From positions 30,455,315 to 30,519,314 of the forward strand of contig NC_133232.1 of assembly GCF_040436345.1 (NCBI RefSeq): 64,000 nt of DNA, in the 5' to 3' direction. Positions 24,001-36,285 of this stretch are shown in pieces. Within the stretch, counting starts at the first letter, position 1; the number at the start of each line of letters is the position of its first letter. Position numbers and translations under genes: made by a program. A model generated the notes under the pieces. The model did not search any database and was not told the origin of the DNA. It was given only the letters and a program-made list of their open reading frames with translations. This stretch comes from Pagrus major. Taxonomy: Eukaryota; Chordata; Actinopteri; Spariformes; Sparidae.

Positions 24001-27000
24001 CCAATACAGCGTGCTCCCTCTGTCCCCTGTGTATTTCAGCAGAAGAGACAATGTGCACCTGTGCCGGAGCCGGAGCCGAGCCTAAAACTTCCTCCACAAA
24101 CTAAAGAGACGACTCCAAGGGACAAGATCAGTCCCAGCAAGGTTGATCAACCAACCCGCAACAAACCAGGTACGTCTTTGTTTCTTATAAGCCTGTGTCA
24201 TTTACTGGCCCTGTAAAGTTCTCACAGTGTGGGCCTTTGTCTGATATCTATCTCACATTTAATGATGCTTTAGTTGTGTCAGACCTGTAGCCTTTTATCG
24301 AGCTTACAGTTTGGTTACTCTGGCATCTCATAGCTTTAGCTTTGGAGATAAATAGCCTGCAGTCAGCCTCGGGTAGTTTGTGTGTTAAGCAGGCAGAAAA
24401 TGTCACATGTATTGTCTGAATGGCAATTTTGGATGTCTCAGTCATTTCTATGCATAGATGCTGGTGTGAGTATAACAATCAACTGTGATTTAATCAGTTA
24501 CAGATAGTGGCAGCGGTCCTCGGCGTGAAGAGACTCCGGTGTCTCCTGATAGCGCTGCTGTTCCCAATAAGGAGACCGAAGCTACAGAGAGCTCCTTCCC
24601 AAGACTGAGGAGAGGACGACGACGAGCTGATGAGGCTCGACTCGACCTATGGGGCTTTGCAACCCCTTCCCCTCCACCCCCACCGATGCCTCCTCCCCCA
24701 GCAGCTTCTCTGCCCACCTCTCCGACTCCCAACCAACCCACCCGCCGTCCGAGAGGAAGGCCCCGCTCAAACCCCCTGCCAGAGCGAGGGTTTCAGGGCA
24801 AGGGCAAGGCAGCCAGCGCCGATGGTGAATCGCCCGCCAATAAGAAACGCCGGCGATGTCGTAGCAAAAAGTATCAGACTGGGGAGTACATCACTGAGAA
24901 AGACAAGCTGGAAGATGGAGAGCGCCTCGAAGAATCTGACTCCCTGAGACAAGACGGTGGAATCCCAGCAGGTACGCTGTTTCCCTCCAGAGATCAGTCA
25001 AGTTTTCAATTAACTGTTTCCAGCTCAAGTTTTAATCAAAAGTGCAGCTGATAAATCATTTTACAAAGTTATAGTATGAAATCTTAAAATGTGACTGTTG
25101 CAGCTGCTTCAAAACAATATGTATATTAGAATTTTAGTCATATATACTCGTATGCAACCAGAAAGAGACAGTTCGGTGCTTCGTCAACCAAAAAACACAC
25201 TGAGGCACAGTTGAACAAACATCACAATAAACAACTTCTCAGATTTAAAGCCATCATTTGTACAAACATAGACCCTAAAAGCATAATCGAATCAAGTCTT
25301 TCAGATTAACCATATTACGAGGTTTCATCAGGTTAAACTCATTCCTCCTCTTTGTCATCTGATAGATCCATACATTTCACAAAAATAGTAAATGGTCCCA
25401 GACCTTCTCGAATATATCTTGTTTCCCTTTTCATATATATGTAACTAATTTTAAAGGAAAAGTTGGAAGCATTTGCAGAATCCAATATGTAACACCTGGT
25501 CTGGAAGGTTAAATTGCAGTCGATCTTTTGGCATGCAGGAGACCATATCTGTCATCATTCATAACTGCTTATTACTATTCTTCTACAATCCACGGCTGAA
25601 ATGAAACGCTTGTCGAATAGCTGTTTGATAGAAAATTTTGTCAAGGGCTGCAACGATTAATTAATCAATCATTTAAACGACAGCAAATTACTCTGCAAGT
25701 ATTTTCCTAATTGATAATCGTTGAGTAGTTTGCCAAACGTTACATTTCAGCTTCTCCAATATGAGGCGCTACTTTTCTCTATTTGATATTGTTATAAACT
25801 GAATATCTTTGGAAATAAGAGTCCTTTCATACCTAACCTCTTTGGTTCAGTTTAAACAAGTAAATTATACATACATTTACATGTATGTAGATACTCTATA
25901 CCATGGGTCCACCAATTATCAGCCTGGGTGATTATTGGATCCGATATTCAACATTTTTCTCATTGTCAGAATGAGTGGGATTTTTTGTTTGTTTAATCTG
26001 ATAAAACAATTCATTTAAAATTACGTATTCGTACTTTGGCTCTGCTGCAGCATGTAATCTGCAAAGTAACTAGTACTTTAAGTTATCAATAACTGTAGTG
26101 GAGTACAATTTTTGCCTTCACAATGTTGTGGAGTGGAAGTATAAAGAATAAAGTACAAGTAATTCAAAATTGTTCTTAAGTATAGTCAAGAGAAATTGAA
26201 CTTTGTTACATTCCATCAGTGAAATGGACCCTGGTTAGTGCAGTTCGTTTGGGCTGGCGTGAAAGCTGTCAGTCAAACCCCAAACAACCGGGCAGAGACT
26301 GATGACAGGGTGTTCTCGGTCCTCTTACAAGCGGACTGTCGTGGTTCGTTTGTGGTGTGAAAGTAAGCGGACAAACCACAAGATTTTTCACAATAGATAT
26401 GTGATTGTAGCGTTATTTCAAAGGCTTACTTACTAAATCCATCAGCTGATCATTAAATCTGTTCAAGAAACAATCAATAGATTTGTATAAGTGATAAAAA
26501 TCCTTTTGCAACCATGGCAACACTTTGTACCTCCTGCCGATTATTGGGTCAAAAGCTGTTAAAACTGCTGTGCTGTATCCTAGACTACTCCGTGCAGTCC
26601 ATTAAAAAGTGTGTGACAGCGATCCCACAATAATAAGCCCTGAATCACTACTGTGCTAGAGGCCTCCTGTTTGTCCTGTCTCTACATGTTAGTCATTATT
26701 CATAACATGAGGTCGATAATACTAATAAAGCTTATGATCAGTTATTTCTTCATGAGCTCTTTCTGACACTTGCAGTAAGAACGCGGATATACACATCAGA
26801 AGCATAAAACCTAATGATGTAGGATGACAGTCGCCAAAACTGTCCAATCAAAAAGTCACCTGTCACCAAAAGTCAGCAAAACTAGTGCCCGACCGATATA
26901 TTGGTTGGCCGATATTGGCCTATCACAGATATATCGGTGTTGGCTTATACTTTGTCCGATATGGAAACTTTCTTTTAAGAAATTACAATGCAGGAAAAGA

Positions 27001-30000
27001 TGCTTAGGACGATTAGTAATTCTTATATTCCCAATGAAGCCTACATTTCAGTGCACTAGCATCATTTTAGACAGTAAAATATCCTCTGTTACGAATCTTT
27101 GTGTTTGAGGTATCATTGCCAAATACCTGCGTATATCGGCCGATCTATCGGTATGTGGGTATCTGTGAACAGGAACCAGACCAAAACTAAAATGCCCGCT
27201 GTAATTTCTTTTTGTTCCCTTCTTCCTGAAAAGATATCAAGTGGGGGCCTTTTGCAAACGGTGATGGACATTTAAAACTAATTTCCTGACATTTTATAGT
27301 CCAAACCATTAATCATTGAATTGTGAAAATACTTGACAGATGAAATGATAATGAAAAGGATTGTATTGTTAGTCTTTTCTAATTAAATAATTGTTTTAGT
27401 CCTTGAACAAAACCAAACAATAGTTGGTAACGGCGTCACAAATGCGCCTGAATTATTCAGTTTTAATTCCATTATACATTAATCCTTTTATGGCTGCTAA
27501 CCAGACAAAGTGACAAAACATTTGGCTATGCCGGCTGTGATTGTCAGTATTTTCTGACATTTCGTTGACTAAAAACACTAAAATCTGATGAATGAACCTG
27601 TATTGACTGTAGTAACTAGGCTTTTAAGAATGGTTGAACATGATAAAACACATGTACAAACATTTCATTTTAATTTATTTTGTTTTTACCCAACATATTT
27701 TACCTAAATATAATGTTTTTTAGCTTTAGTGTCTGCGAGGCCTGAGTGTGTTCATACAATTATGTTTAGGAGGATAAATGAGTCAGAATTGACCATAGCG
27801 AAGCTTAGCTGGGGGCCTCTGTAGTTAGAATATATTTAATAGACATGGGCAAGTACATTTATGAGGATGTTCATCTTCATAAAAGGTACATTCTGAAAGC
27901 ATTGATAGAATATTAAGAGACAGATTTTAAATTATTCAACAACTACAGTATATACGGTATATGATGAGTGACAAATACAAACTATTGAGATAAATTCAAC
28001 ATCTGACTTTTCCTTATTTTCCTGAGGTGCCAGCTGGTACGGTGCTAATGTGGATAAGACGTATCACAAGATTTATACTGTATGTGGAGAATTTACAGAA
28101 ACCCCTGAGTACATGGTTGCAAAGAGCAGAGCAGAGTGCCTCAGACAGCAGTTACCCTGTTCCAGCAGATAAGATGGCTAAGCCAAGGGCCATTGGTTCA
28201 GGAAGTACCATGCTGTCTGATGTCGGCACAATACGCCATCTATAATGTTCCGTGCTCTATGATGCCTATAGTGGCCTCAGTACATCATAGATAAAATGGG
28301 AGATGTTGAAATATTAGTATTGTTTGTGGTTTTCCTTCACAGCATCACTTACAACCCATTTTGTCATTACAGATCCACAGGCGGATCAGTGTCCGAGTCC
28401 CACTGCCTCCAGTCCTGAGCCGCCTCCTCGGAGGTCCTCGTTCACTCGCTCGGGGTCGGTCCGCTACCAGGAGAGCGAGGAGGTCTCACCAGAGTGCAAC
28501 GACAAGCCGTCAGGGAAGAGGAAGTTCAAAAGCAAACACTTAAGTGACAACGACGATCAGAAGGTAAGTCACCTGCTGATGCTGCTTGTAGAGTTACAGT
28601 ACATTTCAAACCACATCCAGTCGATGAGGCACAATGCACCATGAATATATTAGCTTGCAGTGCCCCCCTGTGGCTAGATAAATGCCTTGTTTGTCACCTT
28701 TATGACGGCAGCTGGTGTTATACTGCACAGGTCCTTGATCACTGGAACCTATTCCTTTAACTTGGCAGTGCATTACAAGAGATTCAATTTCACACAGCGC
28801 TCTAATCAATAAAACTGTATTTTAGATTAAGACCAAACGCAGCAGCCTGGGCAAGCGTGGTGCCTCAGTTGCTCTGGATGATGACGGTGCTGATGCAAAA
28901 AGAACAGCTAGCCCTCCACCGACTCCAAAAAGTTTGCCATCATCACCATCCAATAAGAAAGGCTCATCTGGAAGAGGCAGCGGGTCAGAGTCTCCATCCA
29001 AAAGGCCCGTTCCTCCAGAGGTCCGGCGGCTGATTGTTAATAAGAATGCCGGGGAGACGTTGCTGCAGCGTGCCGCACGTTTGGGCTATCAGGTAAAAAT
29101 CCACCTGTTTACACGTGTCTTTCTGGTAACACGAGTTAAGTCCTGTAAACCTCTGAACCGAGTCGTCTGTCTCTGCAGGATGTAGTGCAGTACTGTCTCG
29201 AGAAGGACATCAGGGAGGTCAATCGGCGGGATAATGCCGGTTACACTGCTCTCCATGAGGCGTCCTCTCGAGGCTGGACTCAGATTGTCCAGATGCTGCT
29301 GAAACACGGGGCCGATGTCAACTGTAGCGCCCAGGATGGGACACGGTGAGACTTCAGGATGCATGATTTAGTTGACTTTATAAGATTTTAATTATTTTTC
29401 TTCAAAGTACCATCATGGGTGTAACATATTTGAAGTGTGACATATTCGAAGGTTATTTCTTGACTTTTCCAACAGGCATGTGTAACAGAATAATCTCATT
29501 CTCCGCTAACTGGCATCTGCCTTCCATCAAATCTGGTATATATTGAACCAGTCACAACCATTTATTTAATATGGGGCGTGTTTGATAGGATGACTGAGGG
29601 GTGTAGCAGTCCAGATTCGAAAAGTCAAGTGTGCGGCGCCTCATGCACAGAGACTGTGTCCTCGCCGCATCCGACCTGTGGCCCTTTGCTGCATGTCATT
29701 CCCTCTCCCTCTCGGCCAAAAAATAATGATTGAAAGTCAAATGTCACGCGATTTGCTTCTCTGAGGGCTGTCTGTCTATTCACCCCTTGATTTATTCAAT
29801 AGCGTCCAGTCTGCAGGTTCATCCAGTCTCACAAAACTCAGATCGAGCTGTCAAGCTAGGCAGTGCTGATCAAATATGAATCAAGATTTTGTTACTGCGT
29901 AGACTGTTTCTCACCTTAAATGTCTCAGAAACACATTTTAGTGTACCGTTCAGCTGTAATACAAGATCACCCGTGACCAGGCCGCCTTTTTTTCCTGCTG

Positions 30001-33000
30001 GGTTCTTGAATTTCAGTTTGGTCCTTGGAAATCAAAAATAAATTGAGAGGGACCAGACTAATACGCATTTATGAGCTGGTCTTCAGAAGCCAGGCTACAA
30101 ATATGATAATCAAAAATCCAAATAGCCTGATGATCGTTTTGTTGTTTATTATTTATTAATGATTTACTCCCCTAAAAGTAGACACCTTCAGCAGGTGTTG
30201 TGAGATATCTTGGTGAGATGTGTTCTTCTTACAGTGATACTGAGCCAGCTTCTTCTCGTCGAACATTTACATAAATTGTAATAAATCAGAGGAAAGTATT
30301 TGAAAGTTGCAACATGTTTGCAAACAGATTCAGATATGATCTGAAGTTGTACCATCCCTGAAAGACATTTGTGTTTTATTCATTCTTTCTTCAGGCCCCT
30401 TCATGATGCAGTAGCGAGTGATAACCTTCCAATCGTCTGGTTGCTCCTGAACCACGGTGCAGACCCGACCCTGGCCACCTACTCTGGACACACACCGGTT
30501 AAACTGGCTCACAGCCCGAGCATGAAGACCTTCCTCACAGGTGAGGTCATCCTTTATATCAGCCTCCTCTTCCACCAGTAGACCTCGTTTCAGATTAACA
30601 GAAGCATTTCCAGAGTGTTGAAGTGATGTTTTACGCCAGGCTAAATTCACTTCTCATACCATCAACAAACACCTCAGACACAATAAACAACACAGCACAG
30701 AGGATCTAATTAAGCTAATTGAAACGAGACAAGAAAATAAATAATACAACTTCTATTTTCGAACTTTACCGCCGCTCAAGCGATTTGTCAACACATTAAT
30801 ACACTGTGTGTCCACTTTCGCTACTTTACATTTGGCACAGTGAGCAATTAGCAACACAGGTGGCATGAAGCATATATAGGAAATAAACAAACAAATAGCA
30901 AAATCTTTCATCCACATTAACTGGTTGAGCCACTTGCTTTCAGACGTGTGACTCAGATTGGTTTACTGTCTTAAGTCTTAGCGCCATCTAAAATTGAAAA
31001 TGTTGTCCGAGAGGTTTAGCTTTCGACTTGACTTATGTTTCGACACAGTTGGGACCCTTCAAGTCGTTTTCTGTACGATAAGAGCAGCACAGTGACACAT
31101 AATTAACTACAATATTACAGGGTTGACAGAGCATCTATCATAAGTTGTAAATAATATATACTCTTAGAAATCACAAGAAAACTCCAAGGCACTCTTTATT
31201 GTCACAGCATATCAAACTCGTATGCATTTTAGGCTTGATGCCGAAATGCACCAGTTCGCATGTTTTTTAGGTCTTACATGACCGTGCCACAACAATAAAG
31301 GCATTTTAATTGTTTAAAGAGAGTGCCTTGGAGTTTTTCCTGTGATTTGTAAGTCTACATGTATCCCACTCCAAAGAGCACCTCCAACAAACTGTTTGAG
31401 TCAAGGAAGCACTCCTACCCCTACATGTTTAGTAGCTAGACTCTTGTTGGGAAGCTCTTATTGTACTTACAGTATTGCAACGATTTGTCGTCAACTCGTG
31501 TAACGTTAACGTTATCTTCACTTCACCTGTTTTTACTCTGCTCTGAAAGGAGAGGAGAGAAACTGGCGAACGTAAATGACAGCAAAATGCAGGAAAAGAT
31601 CGCACTGAGCTGAAATGAAATGTGCACATAAACTAGGTAACTAACATTTATCAAATATTTTGCTTTTTCAAACAGTGTAACGGGGTCTTTTTGGAGGGTG
31701 TGGGGTGCTGCCCCAAGGCAATGGTAGTGGAGACAATGAACAAGACTTGAATACTGTCAGGAGATCACTGTGGTGCAAAAACAGCTCATGGCTGTTGAAA
31801 TAAAGCTTTCATTGAGTTAAAAACAAGCGTTTTGTGTTGCAAAAGCTTCTCATGATTTCTCAGTTATTGATCATTAAGAAGTCCTACGATTGATGGTGTC
31901 GCTTACTGAGAAACTACATTCATGACTCTCTCTTGCGTGTCATCGGCTGTGTTCAGACAGCAGGCAACTCTGATTTGTTTCTCAAATCGGATCTGAAAGA
32001 CGGAGTGTCGACACTACTTATCTGAAAAGATCACTTTCAAATATATAATATGGACACTGCGTCGTTCGTATCTGATTATTGTGCCCAGACGTCACCAACC
32101 TCTCTGCATAGGTAGCTATGGTAAAGATGGTGGCGTCAGGAACTCAATATGCTTGAGAAATAGAGATCCATCATCTCGCCCTCCAAACTTCCACGCCGTC
32201 AAGTAGCAGAGCAGACAATTTATTTCAGCGTGACTATCCATGGACTGATGTTCTCTGCGTTGTTCTGCTCTTAGTTGCGCTGACAATTGTCGTTGTGCGT
32301 CCGCTGTGAGTGACACAAAAGGCGCTTTGAAATCCGATATGAGCATTCAGAGCGCCGGGACTGAGATGCATTTTTAGAAATCTGATTTGATCGCATTTCA
32401 AATTAACTCCAAATGTGGTTTGGATCAGATTTTGCTGGATACAATCTGGATATGCCAAACAAACAGATTTGGGTTTGCTGTCTAATCATAGCCACAGTGG
32501 ACCAGAGGGAAATCCTCCAGCCAGCCTTTGTACAGGCAACGTGTGTTTTTAGCTCTGTAGTTTATTTTCATGTCACTGACGATGGAGTTCACCAGTTTTA
32601 AGGATCCTTCTCCAAACCTCGGCCAGTTTGTGGAGAGTGAGGAAACATCCGCCAGCTGCTAACACGACGCTGCTACTGGTGTTTCTTTCACTGTTAACTC
32701 GGCTGCTCTATCAGTATTTACTGGAGCGTATTTGTCTCACATGTTGCATCTCAGGTAAATACAGAGATGAGGGCTCAGTAGCTAATACAGTCACACACAC
32801 ACACACAGCCTCGATGCCCAGTTCTCTTTTTTGCATTGGCAGCCACAGACAGCTGAAAAACAGATTGTTTGACAAAGACAAACTGCTGCTTCAGTTAATT
32901 TTCTGATTCTGAGGGCTGATTTTTTTTGTCGTCTGTCATTTTGATCAGATAACTGCAAGAGCCATCGTACGTTTTGTTTCATCCTAAAAGGGGAAAATCG

Positions 33001-36000
33001 TAGATGTGAAGTCCTGTCTTAACACAGTCATGACATGCAAACTACATCAAAATTAACACAAGACACTTTTTTTTTTCCACAGAGTATTTCGTAGACCTGG
33101 AAGGACGGAAGGAACAGGATCCTAGTTTACACTGGGATTTCTACAGCAGCTCCCTGTTTGGTAAGAATCTGTCTGCCTATCGGTCTGTCCATTAATCATC
33201 GAATCTTTTATGCCGGTTTGTAAACATTGTGGTGGTGGAAATGTGCCTGAAAGCTCGTTCCTCCTCCGGCTGTGAGGAAGACGAGTCGAGGCTTGTTGGA
33301 GCAGTGACCAGGTTGCCGCAGGGAAATTATTCTAGTTTTTGTAGGCTGGGTTCAGGCTCGGCCGTCGAGACGTGGAGGGATGTTCGCCTCGTGTACCAGC
33401 GTCAGTGTTGTGTTGTAAACAGCCACAGGGAGCCAGTTACCCAGTGGAGGGAGAACAGGATTAGAGTTGCATGGAAGAGCTAAAGAGAAAGTGGACTGCT
33501 GCTTTGTGGAGACAAAAAAAATGACTCCAGAAACACAGAGAACTAATATCTGTATTATTCTGTGACATTTTTTGTTTTTATTATAGATAGATAGGTAGAT
33601 AAAGATACACCTGAATAATTAAACAAATCAAAATGTTATGCTTCAGTAATTAAGAGGGAACAGGTATATACTTTCATACTAATTAAAGTATTAATTAAAG
33701 TAATAAATACTTTAATTTATTACTAAATTAACGAGCCTGATTTGTTTTGTTTGACTTTGTTTTGTCTGTTAATGTTGCAGATATTTCTGTAAAATATGTA
33801 TGATTTAGTGGTTATTTAATCTCTTTACTTTGTTTTTTGTGGTGAGTGACTAAAGATTTCGAGGATAATTTATCTCTCTTACTGACACAAACATAAAGAA
33901 GAAGTATCTGTTTCGTTATGTGAAAGTTTTCATATTAGTCGAAGCATTGAATTACACTCCATGCCATCCACCGGTAATTAATCCTTCAGAGTATGTGGCC
34001 ATGTGTCTCTGTGTAGGCTGTAATTAACGTCAAGCTGTGACTGACATCATAAAGTTTGTGTTCCTTTATCTGATCACAGCGTCACTAGCAGTCAGTCACA
34101 CTACGGCTGGTGTGAATAAACCGTCCACAAGAGGGCGTCCAAGCCCCGTCTATCAGAGCAGCTCCGTCTGTCCGCTGGTCGTCTCCTCACCTCAGTGAAC
34201 TTCTCTCCACAGAGACCGACCAGGAGCCGTGCTGGGACTTCTTGCTGTCTGAGGAGAATCAGGAGCTGGAGGAGAACACAGCGGGGAAGACGGAGCCGGA
34301 GTCGGACAAAGACTGCCTTCTGTTTGAGTTCTCCTCCGAGCCTCTCTTACCCTGCTATCACGTTCAGGTGTCGTTAACCCAGGGGTGAGTTCACAATGAT
34401 CAATATTGTTGGAGAGCATCATTAGAAAGTGGCGGATTTCTCTGACAAGGCTGCACCGTCCTCTTATTTGGTATAAACAATGTGTGGACGTTCTGAATCA
34501 TGATTTTGATTTTTAGAGAATACGTCAACCTGGTGACGAACTGTGAGTGAATCACAGCTTGTGTTGTCTCAGGATGCAGTTTTTATTTTGCTTTCAGTAT
34601 TTATGGAAATTGAGTCAAATAAGTGATGATGATAGATGTGGATATTATAGATAGACGCTCATATTAAAATAGAAACAGACCTTCCACTGTTTTAGTGATT
34701 ATGTTGGTAGGCATTTACATTGGAGACAGAGGTAGATAAATAGTGGCAATAGTCTGCAAAGAAGTTTGTTTGGTTTGACCTGTTTTGATTTTAATATTGT
34801 GTGAAAGCTCCAATCATTCTGGTGTGTTGCTGCCTGTAACTTCAAACACGCACCTGGTGTGACCCAGATTTAAAGGGGTACTCCACTGACTCAGTGTGGT
34901 GCTTTTGTAAAGTTGGACTTTTGAGTTCAAGGCGGAGATATCACGATGATGATCAAGCTCAAAAAATGCTGGATTCTACGATTCCCCATAATGGTTTTGT
35001 CCGAGTCCACCTGGACCATCCACATCTTTCAAAGTCCAAAGTTTGTTACATGTTTTAATTCTCCACCTGATTCGTGAAAACGTGTATCATTTGTTATTTT
35101 AGATTGTGTGTGGTAAACTTGTGTTTTTCCAAAGCCTGTTTGCTTCTTCTCTTTGTCTATATTTACTTATTGTGTGTCTCAGAGTTTCACTTCGCGACAT
35201 TAAAGCTCATGGCTGTCGTGTTGGAGGAAGGAGAGTTTCTTTTGAAATGTTCAACCACAAAAATTAAAAATGAACTGACTACGTGCTCAGATTAGCAGTC
35301 TGAAGGAAGTTTCAAGTCTCTGCTAGTTGCCTTTTATGATAATATCATAAAAATCAATCTAAAAACTTGTTCAACAGTTTTTTTTAAGGTCTTAATGGGT
35401 TATAAATTGTGAAAATCTGTGATGGCTGCTTTGTGTCAGTCTTTAGACCGGTTCCCTACAACCTCACCTTACACAAATCACCTGGGAGAATGAAGATTGA
35501 CTGGTGAGCCAGTCAGGTCGGCACCGATCCCATCTGCTCTCATGTCTCCATTATGGACTAAATGAACGAATAGTCTCGTGTTTTTTCCTGTGTTGTTGCT
35601 GTAGTTGTGAGGAAAACAGGAAATGACCTGGTTGTCTTTGCAGCGGTGGCACCAACAGTGATAACACTTGGAAACACTAGGGCCAAAATCACAAATAACA
35701 ATGCCTCAGCGGGCTTTACACTCCGTACTGTGCAGTGCCCTCTGTCCTGTGACCCTCCATTTGAGAAAGAAAACCTCAGGAAGAGCCTCCGAAGAGGGAT
35801 TTCTAACCTCAGATAATATCACATATTCCTAATCTGCTGTGTATGAGATGGAGGATTTGCGTCTTCAGTGAGTAATGTCTCTTATCCATTACTCTGACTT
35901 ATGACTAACATCAGACATCTTCCTCTCTTGCAGCTTCTGCAACTGGTTCCTCCTGACAGACGTCCTGAAGCGTCTCAAGATGTCGGCGCGGATCTTCCGG

Positions 36001-36285
36001 GCTCGTTACCCGCACCTGGAGGTGGTGAGCTTGTCGCCAGCTGAGCTCTGGAAGCAGGTGTCGGTGAGCCAGGTGAGCTCCGCTTTGGTGTCAACATACA
36101 GAGGCAAAAACAAGGAGGAGGAAAACAAGGAGGAGGAGGAGGAGGGACTTGTGGATCTGGTGCGATGTGTACCAGAGCTCCAGAGACTACTGGGCTCCTC
36201 CATTCACATCCTACAAGAGGACGAGGAGGAGGAAGAGGAGGAGGGGGAGACGCTGAGGAACACAGGGAAGCCTCGCAGCCGATAG
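20954..36285 (+). CDS. bcorl1: BCL6 corepressor-like 1 (bcorl1), 11 coding exons, 5' end of CDS not located
   Basis: Transcriptional corepressor of the BCOR family; known members recruit CtBP and class II HDACs and assemble non-canonical PRC1.1 through PCGF1. Joined exons: 20954-21038, 21146-23749, 24040-24169, 24504-24971, 28373-28563, 28826-29092, 29179-29345, 30395-30540, 33083-33160, 34213-34384, 35934-36285. All junctions are GT-AG, every phase matches, and 1552 residues precede the stop. Visible landmarks: CtBP-binding PLDLS (22211-22225), [28 protein letters not shown], a Lys-rich stretch (23620-23730), a [20 protein letters not shown] block, KPSGKRK, three ankyrin repeats ([21 protein letters not shown] onward) and a C-terminal PUFD domain. 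BCORL1 rather than BCOR is favoured by [45 protein letters not shown] and [14 protein letters not shown]. The first exon begins with the last base of a split codon, so an upstream coding exon (or use of ATG 21033) is required. Human BCORL1 is about 1711 aa. Confidence 0.93.
21146..23749 (+). CDS. bcorl1: bcorl1 large central exon
   Basis: The exon is 868 codons in phase 0, with acceptor CTCAG and donor AAG|GTAAAT. It is a long low-complexity Ser/Pro/Thr/Lys-rich corepressor region, as in mammalian BCORL1. It carries [13 protein letters not shown], the CtBP motif [12 protein letters not shown] at 22211, [23 protein letters not shown] and, at its end, a lysine-rich probable nuclear localisation stretch. 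The GTG at 21146 is an internal valine codon, not a start. Confidence 0.95.
24040..24169 (+). CDS. bcorl1: bcorl1 exon ([12 protein letters not shown]...)
   Basis: 130 bases between TTTCAG and CAG|GTACGT. It holds 43 codons plus one base, rich in Pro, Lys and Glu. The phase links the central exon to the proline-rich exon downstream. Confidence 0.85.
24504..24971 (+). CDS. bcorl1: bcorl1 proline/arginine-rich exon with AT-hook-like motif
   Basis: 468 bases between TTACAG and GCAG|GTACGC, entering and leaving in phase 1. It encodes a polyproline run ([12 protein letters not shown]), an AT-hook-like PRGRPR at 24749-24766, then [22 protein letters not shown], which matches the human [21 protein letters not shown] block. 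Confidence 0.92.
24972..28372 (+). other. bcorl1 3.4 kb intron filled with nested repeats
   Basis: No exon supported. Contains a fragmented element with ends CAAGGGCTGCAACGATTA near 25634 and its inverted, decayed partner near 27400, a variable-adult-repeat-like fragment 25895-26225 (copy of the 46120-46599 family), and a hAT-like fragment around 26883-27160 (CCGATAT/ATCGG motifs). The remainder is AT-rich unique-looking sequence. Confidence 0.6.
28373..28563 (+). CDS. bcorl1: bcorl1 exon with KPSGKRK block
   Basis: 191 bases, acceptor ATTACAG and strong donor AAG|GTAAGT. It encodes [30 protein letters not shown] and [14 protein letters not shown]; the last block is shared by BCOR and BCORL1. 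Confidence 0.92.
28826..29092 (+). CDS. bcorl1: bcorl1 exon entering the ankyrin domain
   Basis: 89 codons in phase 0 between TTTTAG and CAG|GTAAAA. A Ser/Lys-rich linker is followed by [18 protein letters not shown] and [12 protein letters not shown], the N-terminal cap and first ankyrin helix pair of the BCOR family. Confidence 0.96.
29179..29345 (+). CDS. bcorl1: bcorl1 ankyrin-repeat exon 1
   Basis: 167 bases between CTGCAG and CACG|GTGAGA. It encodes [20 protein letters not shown] and [20 protein letters not shown] followed by [13 protein letters not shown], a canonical ankyrin consensus nearly identical to mammalian BCORL1. Confidence 0.97.
29346..30394 (+). other. bcorl1 intron, 1.0 kb
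   Basis: Non-coding between two ankyrin exons with clean GT-AG borders. I see no repeat or exon in it. Confidence 0.7.
30395..30540 (+). CDS. bcorl1: bcorl1 ankyrin-repeat exon 2
   Basis: 146 bases between TTCAG and ACAG|GTGAGG. It encodes [20 protein letters not shown] and [20 protein letters not shown], the last ankyrin repeat. IVWLLL and [12 protein letters not shown] are BCORL1-like rather than BCOR-like. Confidence 0.97.
30541..33082 (+). other. bcorl1 intron, 2.5 kb, with a TIR element
   Basis: No exon supported. Holds a short inverted-repeat element at 31945-32493 (listed separately) and a weak AAGGCACTCTTTATTGTCAC / inverted AGTGCCTTGGAGTTTT pair at about 31185-31340. Confidence 0.6.
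31945..32493. mobile_element. TIR element in bcorl1 intron
   Basis: Left end GGCTGTGTTCAGACAGCAGG and the reverse complement of the right end GGCTATGATTAGACAGCAAA share most bases, about 549 bp apart. No clear target duplication and no coding remnant. Confidence 0.6.
33083..33160 (+). CDS. bcorl1: bcorl1 linker exon ([20 protein letters not shown])
   Basis: 78 bases, acceptor CCACAG and donor TTTG|GTAAGA, phase 1 on both sides. It matches the human [20 protein letters not shown] segment between the ankyrin and PUFD domains and ends DFYSSSLF. Confidence 0.94.
33161..34212 (+). other. bcorl1 intron, 1.05 kb, with CTCF-like motif
   Basis: Non-coding. Contains an AT-rich stretch with GATA microsatellite-like units near 33584 and a CCACAAGAGGGCGT match to the CTCF core at 34125-34138, just upstream of the next exon. 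Confidence 0.55.
34213..34384 (+). CDS. bcorl1: bcorl1 acidic linker and start of PUFD
   Basis: 172 bases between CCACAG and CAGGG|GTGAGT. An acidic linker is followed by [20 protein letters not shown], the first strand of the PUFD domain that binds PCGF1 in PRC1.1. Confidence 0.94.
34385..35933 (+). other. bcorl1 last intron, 1.55 kb
   Basis: GT-AG intron interrupting the PUFD domain. No exon, RNA gene or clear repeat recognised inside. Confidence 0.65.
35934..36285 (+). CDS. bcorl1: bcorl1 terminal coding exon, PUFD core and acidic tail
   Basis: Acceptor CTTGCAG; 117 codons including the TAG stop. It encodes [40 protein letters not shown], then a Glu-rich insertion ([11 protein letters not shown]), [20 protein letters not shown] and a polyglutamate tail. 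The insertion and tail are GAG repeats; the corresponding human loop is not polyacidic. Confidence 0.95.

Noticed and set aside
28655..28680. CTCF-like GTGCCCCCCTGTGGC
   Set aside because: Two core mismatches against the CTCF consensus; common by chance and in repeats.
20954..36285. Gene could be bcor rather than bcorl1
   Set aside because: The neighbours initially suggested BCOR, but the ankyrin/PUFD residues ([43 protein letters not shown]) and the [13 protein letters not shown] block fit BCORL1 much better.
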